A DNA stretch of 64,000 nt from positions 2,495,106 to 2,559,105 of the forward strand of contig NZ_LR130760.1 of NCBI RefSeq assembly GCF_900625095.1. The letters are read 5' to 3'. The translations under genes were made by a program, and so were the position numbers. Source of the stretch: Acinetobacter ihumii (lineage in GTDB: Bacteria > Pseudomonadota > Gammaproteobacteria > Pseudomonadales > Moraxellaceae). Positions 1 to 9,952 of the stretch are shown in pieces. Under the pieces are notes generated by a model that saw nothing but the letters and a program-made list of their open reading frames with translations, searched no databases and was not told the origin of the DNA. Every line of letters begins with the position of its first letter. Positions within the stretch are counted from its first letter, which is position 1.

Positions 1-1023
1 GCATTTACACCGAATACGCCGTTTATTGGGGGTTTTGATCGGCTGTTTTTACAAGGGGTTGATTTTAATCTGATACAGCAAAAAGTATCGGTGAGCCATA
101 TTGCTCCGACTATTCCTGAATCTGTCTGGATTATGTTTCAACTGACTTTTGCGATTATCACGCCAGCTTTAATTACAGGTGCATTTGCAGAGCGGATGCG
201 TTTTTCTGCCATGTTGTTATTTATGGTGTTCTGGATTTTATTGGTCTACGTGCCTGTGGCACACTGGGTCTGGGAACCGGGTGGCTGGTTGGCTACCTTA
301 GGGGCTTTAGACTTTGCAGGTGGTACAGTGGTACATATTAATGCGGGTGCTGCGGGTCTGGTCTGTGCCTATATGCTGGGTAAACGTAAGGGCTATGGGC
401 GTGAGCCGTTTATTCCAAATAACCTGATGTACACCTTTATTGGTGCTTCTTTGCTGTGGGTTGGCTGGTTTGGTTTTAATGCTGGATCGGCAGGGGCTGC
501 GGATGGTCGTGCGGGCATGGCGATGTTAGTGACCCAGATTGCAACTGCTGCGGGCGCATTAACATGGTGTCTGGTTGAATATCTAGCTCGACAAAAAGTG
601 ACCTTATTAGGCGCATGTTCAGGTGCAGTTGCTGGTCTGGTGGCAATTACTCCTGCTTCGGGTTTTGTGGGAGTGAGCGGTGCGTTAATGATTGGACTGT
701 TGGCTGGAGTGTGTTGCTACTGGGGCGCAACAGGCTTGAAACGGTTACTCAAAGCCGATGATTCACTGGATGTTTTTGGCATACATGGGGTTGGCGGCAT
801 TGTCGGTGCAATCTTGACCGGTATTTTTGCACAAAAATCACTTTCAGGGCTGGATGCACATTTAGGCATTCAGACTTTAGGTGCTGTAGTCACCTTTATT
901 TATAGTGCGTTTATTTCATTTGTTATTTTATTTCTTCTCGACAAGATGATTGGTCTGAGAGTTAATGAAGAACAGGAACAACTTGGATTGGATCTGGCTC
1001 AGCACGGAGAACACATTCCTTAA
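1..1023 (+). CDS. amtB: Ammonium transporter (Amt family), 5' end outside the window
   Basis: The reading frame is open from base 1, so this is the C-terminal part (about 340 residues) of an Amt/MEP/Rh inner-membrane ammonium channel. The GTG at 91 is an internal codon, because the frame upstream of it already reads as Amt sequence (TPNTPFIGGFDRLFLQG). Family hallmarks include GTVVHINAGAAGLV (the conserved H-N region of the pore half), the WVGWFGFNAGSA segment, the DSLDVFGIHGVGGIVGA segment with the second pore histidine, and a short cytoplasmic tail ending in LDLAQHGEHIP. The protein lets ammonium into the cell. A glnK gene, the usual partner, is not visible but may lie upstream of the window. 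Confidence 0.95.
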   Translation, partial: AFTPNTPFIGGFDRLFLQGVDFNLIQQKVSVSHIAPTIPESVWIMFQLTFAIITPALITGAFAERMRFSAMLLFMVFWILLVYVPVAHWVWEPGGWLATLGALDFAGGTVVHINAGAAGLVCAYMLGKRKGYGREPFIPNNLMYTFIGASLLWVGWFGFNAGSAGAADGRAGMAMLVTQIATAAGALTWCLVEYLARQKVTLLGACSGAVAGLVAITPASGFVGVSGALMIGLLAGVCCYWGATGLKRLLKADDSLDVFGIHGVGGIVGAILTGIFAQKSLSGLDAHLGIQTLGAVVTFIYSAFISFVILFLLDKMIGLRVNEEQEQLGLDLAQHGEHIP

Positions 1024-1103
1024 TGCTGGAATGCGAGTCATGCAAATGTCCTGTGTCAAGTCAACACAGGGCATTGTTGTCTAAATCAATCAGGAGTTAT
1101 CAC

Positions 1104-1457
1104 ATGAAAACAATTTATACAGATGATCCGATCATCAATAACGAGTTATTTACGCTGGCAACACAACTGTATGTTCGTTTACGCCGTGAAACTGGACGTG
1201 TGGTGGATGCCGTTTATATGGCGCAAAATGATGCCTATGCACGTGAGATCATGCATCTGGCCGCTTCGGTAGAAGATCGTGAGCTTAAAAATCTGGCAGA
1301 GAAATTAAACAGAATTTTAAATGGAGCAACGGCACAAGGTTTGAAAGCACAAGTGACACCAGTTCCAGAGTTTGACCGTAGAAGTTATAGTCCGGAATTA
1401 CAAGCTGAACTGCAACAAGAAGAAGTGCCACATCACTATATTGGCGCATTGCGATGA
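1104..1457 (+). CDS. Hypothetical protein, 117 aa, downstream of amt
   Basis: Start chosen at ATG 1104 because CAGGAG lies 8-10 bases before it. A longer frame from 1023 exists but has no ribosome site. The product begins MKTIYTDDPIINNELF and is mostly helical and charged, with no signal peptide, membrane segment or cysteine pair. I do not recognise a named family. It follows amt by 80 bp on the same strand, so co-transcription is possible, and it ends at the hairpin at 1512-1541. Confidence 0.75.
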   Translation: MKTIYTDDPIINNELFTLATQLYVRLRRETGRVVDAVYMAQNDAYAREIMHLAASVEDRELKNLAEKLNRILNGATAQGLKAQVTPVPEFDRRSYSPELQAELQQEEVPHHYIGALR

Positions 1458-1511
1458 ACATTTATGTTGAGTATGGCTCATGGAATGCGTAAGCAAACTA
1501 TTGTATCAACC

Positions 1512-1541
1512 GCACTAAACCAGTCGAGATTGGTTTAGTGC
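1512..1541. terminator. Perfect 11-bp hairpin between convergent genes
   Basis: GCACTAAACCA, an 8-base loop, then TGGTTTAGTGC. It sits between the convergent genes ending at 1457 and 1572, so it could stop transcription from both sides. No clear U-tract follows on either strand. Confidence 0.55.
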
Positions 1542-1571
1542 TGAGTCAGTATCGACAAGATGAAAAATTGG

Positions 1572-2339
1572 TTAAGCCAGACAGTCCTGCTTTAAAGTTA
1601 AGCTGTCGCAATATAAAGGATTTAAGGCACATTGCAAATCATCAATTTGCTCTTGAGTGACATGCCCTTTTTGTTTGAGATAATCAGCAACACGATCATC
1701 CCTTAAACTTAAAAATGCAGCATCGTACACACCAAGATCAACAAATAAGGCGGCTGTTTCCAGACTGTTAAAACGGTCTAGGAAAATATCATCGCCATAC
1801 ATTAAAAAGATATGATCCTGATTGGACTGCGCATCTACATTAAGCTGGTTTGCCAATTGTTGTGGCGGCGTTTTAATGAACAGTAAATCGGATAATTCAT
1901 CGAATTGGCTCATATCCAAGACATGACTGTCATATTTCACCCGACCTAACCATGCCTTAAACACCAGAACCGCACCACCACGCAGTAACATACTCCAAAT
2001 TTGATGTCGGGTCGCGTGATCCAGATTTTGTGTTTCATTTTCAAGGCTGTTAAGCAGTTGATTTTCTTGTTGTGCAAGTTTGTCAAATAAACCCAAGCCC
2101 TGAGGATGATAAGCAGCAGGAGCAAATACATCGAAATGCAGATCATTAAAGACGTTGAGTGCCAATGGCACTGCACTACGATATAAATGATCCAATGCAC
2201 GTAAATGGATATCCTCTAGTTTGCTATGCTTAAACAGGGCTTGCCAGTCGATGTCAGGCAAGAGCGCATTGGCACTATATTCACGATGAAACTGGAGGGA
2301 TTTATGTTGACCGTGAGGAACAGCATCTGAAATATTCAT
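1572..2339 (-). CDS. Hypothetical soluble protein, 255 aa
   Basis: The start at 2339 (MNISDAVPHGQHKS) is preceded by AAAGGAAATTTAAT, a good ribosome site. The longer frame from 2381 has none. The sequence is acidic and helical, without signal peptide or membrane segments, and has no motif I can tie to a function. It stands alone, convergent with the amt-linked gene and co-directional with the kinase gene end at 2699, with about 350 bp of AT-rich sequence (2340-2698) between that presumably holds its promoter. Confidence 0.75.
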   Translation of the reverse strand: MNISDAVPHGQHKSLQFHREYSANALLPDIDWQALFKHSKLEDIHLRALDHLYRSAVPLALNVFNDLHFDVFAPAAYHPQGLGLFDKLAQQENQLLNSLENETQNLDHATRHQIWSMLLRGGAVLVFKAWLGRVKYDSHVLDMSQFDELSDLLFIKTPPQQLANQLNVDAQSNQDHIFLMYGDDIFLDRFNSLETAALFVDLGVYDAAFLSLRDDRVADYLKQKGHVTQEQIDDLQCALNPLYCDSLTLKQDCLA

Positions 2340-2698
2340 ATTAAATTTCCTTTGAACAAGAATCTGTCGCTTTCCATGCACGTTACATGTGTGTCACGAT
2401 CAGCTGTAATGGAATCGACCTTTATGGTTCCTGTTATGAAGTATTCAGAAAGCAAGAGGTATTAGACTAAAGTTTAATGATTCTAATTTTCTATAATTTT
2501 TTATTTAAAAACAATGTAATACTTAATTGTAACGAACTATAGCCACTTTTTCTTACAAATGAGTGAGTCTTTGCCATAGTAGATTTATAATTGAAAACTT
2601 TCGCCAATCATGCAGCGGCAAAAGTCTCTTATGATGAGCACTTTTGCCTAAAACTAAAAATATACTGCCAATGTTACCTGCTTGCCCACAAGACAAGT

Positions 2699-5600
2699 TT
2701 ATTGTTCAGTGGTGATTTTTATACCGGAGAGCCACGCTCGAAGGCCCGCAGGCTTTAAAGGTTTTTTGAGCAGCACAATATTCAGCTCTTTTAAACGCTG
2801 TGGTAGCTCAGGATCTGAGTCGGCGGTAATGAGGGCAACGGCTGTGTTTTCTGTCCGATGTGCCATGATAAAATCCAGACCACGTTGTTGATGGTTTAAA
2901 TGCTGATCAATCAGCCAGACCTGAATCTGTTGCGTTTGAACCAATGCCAAGGCCTGATCAGGTTCAGTGGCCTTAAATACTTGATAGCCCCATTTACTTA
3001 ATAGTGATGACATACCTTCTAAAATCGTTTCATCATTATCCAGACATAACACCCGATATCCAGTGGCGATGGTCGCCACATGTGGTTGTATACTGGCAAT
3101 GGTTTGCGGTGCTGGCACGGTTGGAACCTCGATCATGAAACAGGAGCCTTTGCCCAATTCAGAATAAACCTGAACAGGATAATCCAGCAGCAGGGTCATG
3201 CGTTTTACAATTGCCAAGCCCAACCCCAAGCCTTGTTCTCCCCAAGGCGATGTGTGCCCGCCACGTTCAAATTCCTGAAATAATTTCATGCGTTGCTGTT
3301 CTGCAATACCGGGTCCTGTATCCCAGACGCCAATACGAATATGTTTTGCGTCTTTGGCCGCGCGTAATACGCCGACGACAACCCGTCCATGAGCGGTATA
3401 GCGCAGCGCATTGCTGACAAAATTTTGAATGATACGGCGAATCCATTGAGGATCGGTGTCAATCCAGAATTGGGCATCATGTACCTTGAGTTGAATGTCT
3501 CGTTGCGCAGCAATAGATTTAAACTGGAGCGATAAATCACTGAGTAAATCATGCAGTGGATAGGCCTGACGTTTAGGTTGTAATGATCCCCCTTCAAGAC
3601 GGGCAATATCCAGCAAGGCGGACAACATACTTTCAGCCCCATATAAGGCGCGATCTAGCTGCTGTAGGGTTTCGCGTTCCTGTTCACTATGCATACTTTG
3701 TTCTAGCACTGTGCTAAACAGTCGGGCAGCATGCATGGGCTGTAATAAATCGTGACTGGCAGCAGCAATAAATCGACTTTTTGACATATTGGCTTGGTCT
3801 GCCTGTTCACGTGCCCGTTGTTGCTCACTTAACGCATTTGCCAATTGTTGGGTACGATCTGTCACACGTGCTTCCAGAATCGCCTCATTTTCACGGAACG
3901 CCGTAATATCGGCGAAAGTAGTCACAAAGCCACCACCTTCAATCGGATTACCTCGCATTTGAATGACCCGTCCATCTTTACGGATACGCTCAAACTCATG
4001 TGCACTTCCAACCTGCATCCAATGAATACGTTTACGCACATGTTCTTCAACTGAACCGGGACCACATTCACCGCGTTCGGCATTGTAACGAATTAAATCG
4101 GCAATGGGGCAGCCGACATAGACCAGATCTTTAGGATAATCAAACAGTTTAAGATATTGATTATTCCAGGCCACCAGACACATATTTTCATCTACCACAC
4201 TCACGCCTTGGGTCATGTGGTCAATCATGGTCATAAGCAGGTTCTGGTTAAAACGTTGCCACTGCGATGCCTGATCCAGAATATTGGCGACTTGTCCCAG
4301 AGCCAGACCATTGTTAACCATTGCGGTGGTAAGCAAAGTTCGCGCAGATGCTGCGCCAATGGTTCCTGCCAGATATTGCTCGGTAAACCGCCACCACATG
4401 CCATTGGCAAAACTATGTTCATTTAACATGACATTGTTAAGAGCACTAAACTGTTGAAACGCATGCTGGGTTGGCTGGTCTCCTGTAATCCGTTTGGCCA
4501 GTGTAATCAGATCGCCCACTCTTAAACGTGCTGCATCGTAATGCAGATAATTCATGTCTGTTGAGGTCTGATGAGAAGGCAGAGGTTTGGTTTCATAATA
4601 AAAGAAACTTTCGGCCTGAATTTGTTCAGCCACAGAAGGACGATAAGTTCGCGAAACCCAGATATATAAAATAATATTTAAGCCCAGTGACCAAATCACA
4701 CCATGCGTTAAAGGGGCAAAGGATTCAAAACCAAAGATTGCTTCAGGACGTAGCCACGAAATTCCAAAAGGACCAAACAGCAACACATGCTGGGAAAATT
4801 CCTGATATTGATCAGGCAAACTACGTAAAATAGTCGGCAGTAAAAGTGTGTACATCCACATAAAGAAACCGACCAACAGACCTGCATAAACCCCTTGTCG
4901 ACTGCCTCCACGCCAATATAAGCCGCCAATCAGGGCTGGAGAAAACTGCGCAACTGCACTAAATGCCAATAAACCAAAAACAGAAAGCTGGTCAATGTCA
5001 TTGAAAAAATGAAAGAACAAAAAGCCGAGTAACATGACGGCTAAAATACAAATACGACGGGTAAATTTTAACACTTGGGGTAAACGCTGATCATGGCGTG
5101 AAATACAATTCAAACGCCATAAAGCCGGCATAATCAAGTCATTACTGAGCATAATAGACAAGGCCACAGAGGACACCAATAACATGCCGGTCGATGCAGA
5201 AAAACCCCCTAGAAATGCAAATAAAGTCAGCCAATCCTGATTATAACTAAGCGGGAGAGACAGTACGGCAACATCAGGAATGGTTAAAAATTGGGGTGCG
5301 GCATGCAGTGCCCAACTGGCAATGGGAATAATTGCCAGTGTCGTTAAAATTAAATAGATCGCAAACCAGCGTCGCGCACCGCGAATATGTTTTTCATCAC
5401 GTAATTCAACCACTGCCACATGAAACTGACGTGGTAAGCAAATAATGGCCAATCCTGCCAATAAGGTTTGTACCCAGAATGTCTCAGGTACACCAAACAG
5501 CTGCACTTCGTGAAAGGTTTTACCGATATCCTGACTAATTTGAATCAGGTTATGGGGAGTCTCAAATATAAAAAATAAAGCCACACAAATTAAGGCAGAA

Positions 5601-6193
5601 AGTTTAACAAAGGACTCAAAGGCAACGGCTAACATTAATCCGCCATGCTGTTCGGTATTGGCAATTTGCCGAGTACCAAAGATCATGGCCAAAATGGCTA
5701 ACACCCCAGTTAACAACAAAACACTGTTGGTGGTGGTATTTAAATGAGGTCCCTGATCTAAAATCACAGCGGCACTTAGCGCGATCGCACGAAGTTGTAA
5801 GGCTAAATAAGGAATAATGGCGATGACAGCTAATATCGTGACCAGTGCAGCCAGTGTTCCACTTTTGCCATAGCGTGCCGAAATAAAATCGGCAATCGAT
5901 GAAATCGCATGGTGTTGTCGCACCCGACCTAAACGCCGCCAGATATCATAGCCAAACCAGATAAATAGCAACGGTCCCAAATAAATTGGGAGGAAAATAA
6001 TGCCCTCACGTACAGCCGCGCCTGTTGCACCATAAAAAGTCCACGAGGAACAATAAACCCCCAAGGTTAAACTGAACAGCAACATTCGTCCGCGAGTGCT
6101 CAGGCGGCTGGCATGCTTCTCCCCAAAAAAAGCACACAGGAATAAGACTAAAATATAAAGGGCCAACACCCCGATAATAAGCCAGCTGTTCAT
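2699..6193 (-). CDS. Hybrid sensor histidine kinase with N-terminal Na+/solute symporter-like domain (CrbS/MxtR type)
   Basis: About 1164 residues with domains in this order (numbered from a start at 6226): an SSS/PutP-like region of about 12-13 membrane helices (1-540), a STAC-like linker (near 560-610), a PAS domain (about 665-770), a coiled DHp domain with phospho-acceptor His near 825 in AASHDLLQPMH, an HATPase domain (N-box NFVSNALRY, DTGPGI, GLGLGLAIV), and a C-terminal receiver with acceptor Asp near 1107 (WLIDQHL) and Lys in LLKKPLKP. I prefer the ATG at 6193 because AGG precedes it at normal spacing and it places the first helix as in relatives. The ATG at 6226 directly abuts GAGGT. 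Known CrbS/MxtR proteins control acetate use. The gene is divergent from yjcH-actP, which fits. No partner response regulator is in the window. Confidence 0.9.
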   Translation of the reverse strand: MNSWLIIGVLALYILVLFLCAFFGEKHASRLSTRGRMLLFSLTLGVYCSSWTFYGATGAAVREGIIFLPIYLGPLLFIWFGYDIWRRLGRVRQHHAISSIADFISARYGKSGTLAALVTILAVIAIIPYLALQLRAIALSAAVILDQGPHLNTTTNSVLLLTGVLAILAMIFGTRQIANTEQHGGLMLAVAFESFVKLSALICVALFFIFETPHNLIQISQDIGKTFHEVQLFGVPETFWVQTLLAGLAIICLPRQFHVAVVELRDEKHIRGARRWFAIYLILTTLAIIPIASWALHAAPQFLTIPDVAVLSLPLSYNQDWLTLFAFLGGFSASTGMLLVSSVALSIMLSNDLIMPALWRLNCISRHDQRLPQVLKFTRRICILAVMLLGFLFFHFFNDIDQLSVFGLLAFSAVAQFSPALIGGLYWRGGSRQGVYAGLLVGFFMWMYTLLLPTILRSLPDQYQEFSQHVLLFGPFGISWLRPEAIFGFESFAPLTHGVIWSLGLNIILYIWVSRTYRPSVAEQIQAESFFYYETKPLPSHQTSTDMNYLHYDAARLRVGDLITLAKRITGDQPTQHAFQQFSALNNVMLNEHSFANGMWWRFTEQYLAGTIGAASARTLLTTAMVNNGLALGQVANILDQASQWQRFNQNLLMTMIDHMTQGVSVVDENMCLVAWNNQYLKLFDYPKDLVYVGCPIADLIRYNAERGECGPGSVEEHVRKRIHWMQVGSAHEFERIRKDGRVIQMRGNPIEGGGFVTTFADITAFRENEAILEARVTDRTQQLANALSEQQRAREQADQANMSKSRFIAAASHDLLQPMHAARLFSTVLEQSMHSEQERETLQQLDRALYGAESMLSALLDIARLEGGSLQPKRQAYPLHDLLSDLSLQFKSIAAQRDIQLKVHDAQFWIDTDPQWIRRIIQNFVSNALRYTAHGRVVVGVLRAAKDAKHIRIGVWDTGPGIAEQQRMKLFQEFERGGHTSPWGEQGLGLGLAIVKRMTLLLDYPVQVYSELGKGSCFMIEVPTVPAPQTIASIQPHVATIATGYRVLCLDNDETILEGMSSLLSKWGYQVFKATEPDQALALVQTQQIQVWLIDQHLNHQQRGLDFIMAHRTENTAVALITADSDPELPQRLKELNIVLLKKPLKPAGLRAWLSGIKITTEQ

Positions 6194-6375
6194 AGTACCT
6201 AAACTGTTTAAATCTAGGTCTATCATACCTCAAGCCTGTTAATGGCATCTGCTGTTGTACAAAATTTAGCGACCAAAGTCTAAGTTACGAACGGCATACA
6301 AGCTTGTTACTGTAATAAAGTGAAGAAAAAGGATGAAAACGCGTCCATTGAGGGGCGTGATATAAGGAGTAGTCT

Positions 6376-6708
6376 ATGGATGACGTTCAGGTAGAGCGAA
6401 TTCTACAAAATCCAAAATTCAAAAAAATGGTCAGCAAGAAAGCGACATTAAGTTGGACACTAACAGGAATTATGTTGTTTGTTTATGTCGGATTCATGCT
6501 GCTGGTGGGTTATAACAAAGAATTTTTAATGAGTTCATTTAGTGGCGGTGTGACCACCTGGGGCATTCCTTTAGGTTTGGGTATCATTGTACTGTCCTTT
6601 GTATTATGTGCGGTGTATTCCTACATTGCCAACAATACCTTTGATCAACTCAATGAAGATGCTTTAAAAGAAGTTGAGGCCATTACTCACGAGAAAGGAT
6701 TGCACTAA
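6376..6708 (+). CDS. yjcH: DUF485 membrane protein YjcH
   Basis: A 110-residue inner-membrane protein with two hydrophobic helices and the layout of the DUF485/YjcH family, which is nearly always encoded in front of the acetate symporter gene. AAGGAG lies about 8 bases before ATG 6376. Its stop codon overlaps the actP start (TAATG), so the two are translationally coupled. The role is unproven in the family, probably accessory to acetate uptake. Confidence 0.92.
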   Translation: MDDVQVERILQNPKFKKMVSKKATLSWTLTGIMLFVYVGFMLLVGYNKEFLMSSFSGGVTTWGIPLGLGIIVLSFVLCAVYSYIANNTFDQLNEDALKEVEAITHEKGLH

Positions 6709-8426
6709 TGATGAAATGGAATTCATTCAAAGCGCAAGCAGTGATTGCTGCCAGCGCAATGGTTTCAACGCTTGCCATGGCTGGCCCTGATCTGGGTGAA
6801 GCACAACAGCAAGCAACCAACTGGCATGCCATTATCATGTTCATGATTTTTGTTGGTGGCACACTATTTATTACCAAATGGGCAGCCAAGCAAACTACCA
6901 ACACCAAGGACTTCTATACTGCTGGTGGGGGGATCTCAGGGTTCCAAAATGGATTGGCGATTGCGGGAGACTATATGTCTGCGGCATCGTTTCTGGGTAT
7001 CTCTGCGATGGTGTTTAGCTCAGGCTTTGACGGTTTGCTCTATTCGCTAGGCTTTATGGTTGGCTGGCCGATCGTATTGTTCCTGATTGCAGAACGTTTA
7101 CGTAATCTGGGTAAATATAATCTGTCTGATGTGGTGTCATTCCGTCTGGAAGAGAAACCTGTCCGAACCTTAGCCGCGGTTAGCTCATTGGTTGTGGTTG
7201 CTTTTTATCTAATTGCACAAATGGTGGGCGCAGGGCAATTAATCAAACTCTTATTTGGCTTGAACTATAACATTGCGGTGGTCATTGTTGGTTTACTGAT
7301 GATGGCTTATGTGATCTTCGGTGGAATGTTGGCAACTACATGGGTACAGATCATTAAAGCTGTTCTATTGTTGTCTGGTGCGACCTTCATGGCATTTATG
7401 GTCATGAAAGCTGTAGGTTTCAGCTTCAGTAACATGTTTAGTCAAGCCATTGAAGTGTACTCTAGTGTGCGTCATATCAGTCTGGAAGAAGCCAGTAAAA
7501 TCATGGGGCCGGGGAGCTTGGCGTCAAATCCAATTGATGCGATTTCACTTGGTCTGGCTTTGATGTTCGGTACAGCGGGTTTACCTCATATTTTAATGCG
7601 TTTCTTTACCGTGAAAGATGCTAAAGAAGCACGTAAATCCGTAGTGGTTGCGACAGGTTTTATCGGTTACTTCTACTTATTGACCTTTATCATTGGTTTT
7701 GGTGCAATTCTATTCGTATCAAACAATCCACAATTTCTGGATGTCGCAAAAGCTGCGGTCACTGGTAAATTAGAATTGGTGGGCGGTAACAACATGGCTG
7801 CGGTGCATTTAAGTGATGCATTGGGTGGCGATTTGTTCATGGGCTTTATTTCAGCGGTAGCTTTTGCAACGATTCTTGCAGTTGTTGCAGGTTTAACCCT
7901 GTCTGGTGCGTCTGCCATTTCACATGACTTGTATGCCAACGTGTTTCGTAAAGGTAAAACGACACCAGAATCTGAACTACGTATGTCTAAAATTGCGACA
8001 TTAGGTCTTGCAATCTTTGCCATGATATTGGGTATTTTATTTGAAAAGCAAAACGTTGCGTTCATGGTCGGCTTGGCGTTCTCCGTGGCCTGCTGTGCCA
8101 ACTTCCCGATTCTTGTATTGTCCATGTTCTGGAAAGGTTTAACGACACGTGGTGCGGTGATCGGCGGTGTGGTAGGTCTGGTGACAGCTGTAGTGCTGAT
8201 CATTCTATCGAAAGCGGTGTGGGTCGATACCTTAAAAATTTCGGATACACCAATCAATCCATTTAATGGGCCTGCAATCTTTGCAATGCCGTTGTCTTTC
8301 CTCTGCTGCTGGTTTTTCTCAATTACCGATAACTCAGCACGAGCCAAAGCAGAACGTAAAGCATTTGATGCACAATATGTTCGCTCAATGACAGGAATTG
8401 GAATCTCGGGTGCGTCGGATCACTAA
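6708..8426 (+). CDS. actP: Cation/acetate symporter ActP
   Basis: A 572-residue member of the sodium:solute symporter family. It has an N-terminal signal-like segment ending near TLAMAG, about 13 membrane helices, [29 protein letters not shown] near the first helices, and [24 protein letters not shown], which is typical of ActP. It imports acetate and other short carboxylates with a cation. It overlaps yjcH by one base and is followed by a strong terminator, so yjcH-actP form a closed unit. The divergent hybrid kinase is the obvious candidate regulator. Confidence 0.96.
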   Translation: MMKWNSFKAQAVIAASAMVSTLAMAGPDLGEAQQQATNWHAIIMFMIFVGGTLFITKWAAKQTTNTKDFYTAGGGISGFQNGLAIAGDYMSAASFLGISAMVFSSGFDGLLYSLGFMVGWPIVLFLIAERLRNLGKYNLSDVVSFRLEEKPVRTLAAVSSLVVVAFYLIAQMVGAGQLIKLLFGLNYNIAVVIVGLLMMAYVIFGGMLATTWVQIIKAVLLLSGATFMAFMVMKAVGFSFSNMFSQAIEVYSSVRHISLEEASKIMGPGSLASNPIDAISLGLALMFGTAGLPHILMRFFTVKDAKEARKSVVVATGFIGYFYLLTFIIGFGAILFVSNNPQFLDVAKAAVTGKLELVGGNNMAAVHLSDALGGDLFMGFISAVAFATILAVVAGLTLSGASAISHDLYANVFRKGKTTPESELRMSKIATLGLAIFAMILGILFEKQNVAFMVGLAFSVACCANFPILVLSMFWKGLTTRGAVIGGVVGLVTAVVLIILSKAVWVDTLKISDTPINPFNGPAIFAMPLSFLCCWFFSITDNSARAKAERKAFDAQYVRSMTGIGISGASDH

Positions 8427-8450
8427 GGTCTGATTCAATCAGAGAGTTTA

Positions 8451-8482
8451 AAAAAAAGACCGCCAAGCTGGCGGTCTTTTTT
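8451..8482. terminator. Rho-independent terminator after actP
   Basis: GACCGCCA, loop AGC, TGGCGGTC, with A-tract before and T-tract after. It can work in both directions, serving actP (+) and the lipoprotein gene at 8508-8882 (-). Confidence 0.93.
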
Positions 8483-8507
8483 ATTGTAATTTCAATGATT
8501 TTTTGAA

Positions 8508-8882
8508 TTATTGCTTGGTATAAACCTGCCCATTGACTTGCATTTTCCATTGTTCATTTTCCTGATAGGGCGTGTGGTCAACTTTAAAATTTTTACCCAG
8601 ATCACCTTGTCCAATTGCAAAACTATTTTCATCGAATTGAGTAATACTGGCTTTCATATCGGCTTGCTCTGTCAGACTGACTTCACTCTCTGGGGTTTTC
8701 TGATCTTGATGTGCATGGTGCTTATAGGTCACTTGACCATTTTTTTCAATTTTTAAGCTATCATGTTGACTTTGCCATTGACCAATATAATCAGGATACT
8801 GTTCCAGCATTGGATTGGTTTTTCCGCAAGCGGCCAACACCAGTGTAAGACCGATCATGAGAGTAGAACACATGCGTTTCAT
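8508..8882 (-). CDS. Small predicted lipoprotein, 124 aa
   Basis: The N-terminus MKRMCSTLMIGLTLVLAACG is a signal peptide with lipobox LAAC, so the mature protein should be lipid-anchored at Cys19. The rest is hydrophilic (about 105 residues) and begins with a YIGQWQSQHDSLKIEKNGQ stretch, like proteins that form a small beta-sandwich. I know no named function. It is monocistronic, convergent with actP, and shares the bidirectional terminator. Confidence 0.85.
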   Translation of the reverse strand: MKRMCSTLMIGLTLVLAACGKTNPMLEQYPDYIGQWQSQHDSLKIEKNGQVTYKHHAHQDQKTPESEVSLTEQADMKASITQFDENSFAIGQGDLGKNFKVDHTPYQENEQWKMQVNGQVYTKQ

Positions 8883-9073
8883 AAAGATAACCTAATTCGA
8901 TGTTTTAACTTATTATCTACGAGCAAGCTGTAACACGTTGCAGTATTTTGATCAAATTGTGCTTAATGTCCTTTACATAGAGCTTATTTACATCACCATA
9001 ATTGCACCATAGTTGATAACTGCGCTATGGATGATCATTTAAATAAAAAAACATGAGAATAACCGAGGATTCA

Positions 9074-9772
9074 ATGCAGACATTGCACCATTTCTGGAAA
9101 GGCTTACGCTTGTTGCCTTCAGCTTGGCTGTTGCTGGTACAGTTTTTTATCTTGATTCTTTCGGCGATGCCGAACGATAGCTATTTCTCTTTTCGTGCCA
9201 TGAGCTGGGCATTAGGGTCGCTGGCATTGCTCATCATTGCCAAAGTCATTCGCCAGACGCCAACCTTTACTGCACTGGGTTTATTATTTGTCAGTGGTGC
9301 ATTTATATTTTCTTTTCTTATTTTATTGGGTTATCAAGACAAATCCATTCAAATTATTGCACATACGTTTGAAAGCTTTGCCTATTTTTATGCGGCATAT
9401 GGCTTAATCCGGTATATGTTTGCCGACCGCTATTTAACCAAAGATGAACTGTTTGCGGCTGGCGCAGTGTTTACCTTAATCGCATGGGGTTTTGCGTTTC
9501 TTTATAATATTTGCCAACTGATTGTGCCTGATAGCTTTATAAAGGCAGATCATGAAGGACTTAAAAGTTGGCTGGATTTACTGTTTCTAAGTTTCAGTTT
9601 GCAATCTGCCACAGGGCTTTCAGATTTATTACCCGTAGGTGCGGCAGCCAGAGTATTGGCGATGTTACAGATGTTTGGAGGTGTGATGTATTTGGCCGTG
9701 ATCGTGTCACGTTTGATCGCATTGCAATATATTCGACATACACCTAAAGATTCGGCAACTAAAGATCAATAA
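9074..9772 (+). CDS. Ion-channel-like membrane protein with atypical pore filter
   Basis: About 232 residues with roughly six hydrophobic helices. The C-terminal part looks like the two-helix pore module of the Ion_trans_2 family: a pore helix (LDLLFLSFSLQ), a filter region, then MLQMFGGVMYLAVIVSRLIAL as inner helix. The filter reads SATGLSDLLP (residues 178-187) where potassium channels have TVGYGD, so ion selectivity cannot be assumed. Start 9074 is chosen because CGAGGA precedes it. An in-frame ATG at 9053 lacks a ribosome site. The gene is monocistronic. Confidence 0.75.
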   Translation: MQTLHHFWKGLRLLPSAWLLLVQFFILILSAMPNDSYFSFRAMSWALGSLALLIIAKVIRQTPTFTALGLLFVSGAFIFSFLILLGYQDKSIQIIAHTFESFAYFYAAYGLIRYMFADRYLTKDELFAAGAVFTLIAWGFAFLYNICQLIVPDSFIKADHEGLKSWLDLLFLSFSLQSATGLSDLLPVGAAARVLAMLQMFGGVMYLAVIVSRLIALQYIRHTPKDSATKDQ

Positions 9773-9905
9773 AACTTTGTTACAGCTCTACAACGCTTCT
9801 TTCGCAACTTCTCCATAAAATATAAGGAGTAAGCACAACATGCCCGCGTATTGTTGATATGCCATACGCTGTCTGTTGGTGATTTTTAAATTTATATCCC
9901 ATTCT

Positions 9906-9922
9906 GTGACCAGTTTGGTCAC
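9906..9922. promoter_or_regulatory. Inverted repeat in front of the BCCT transporter gene
   Basis: GTGACC-AGTTT-GGTCAC ends 30 bases before the transporter start codon, where a repressor of the TetR kind (for instance BetI) could bind. The binding protein is not known from sequence alone. Confidence 0.45.
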
Positions 9923-9952
9923 GTTATCAATTAAAAATAATCTGGGGGATCT

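Noticed and set aside
1023..1103. N-terminal extension of the gene behind amt
   Set aside because: It overlaps the amt stop and lacks a ribosome site; ATG 1104 has CAGGAG.
7673..8347. A 224-codon frame on the strand opposite actP
   Set aside because: It lies wholly inside the well-supported actP gene, has no ribosome site, and its composition is that of an antisense frame.
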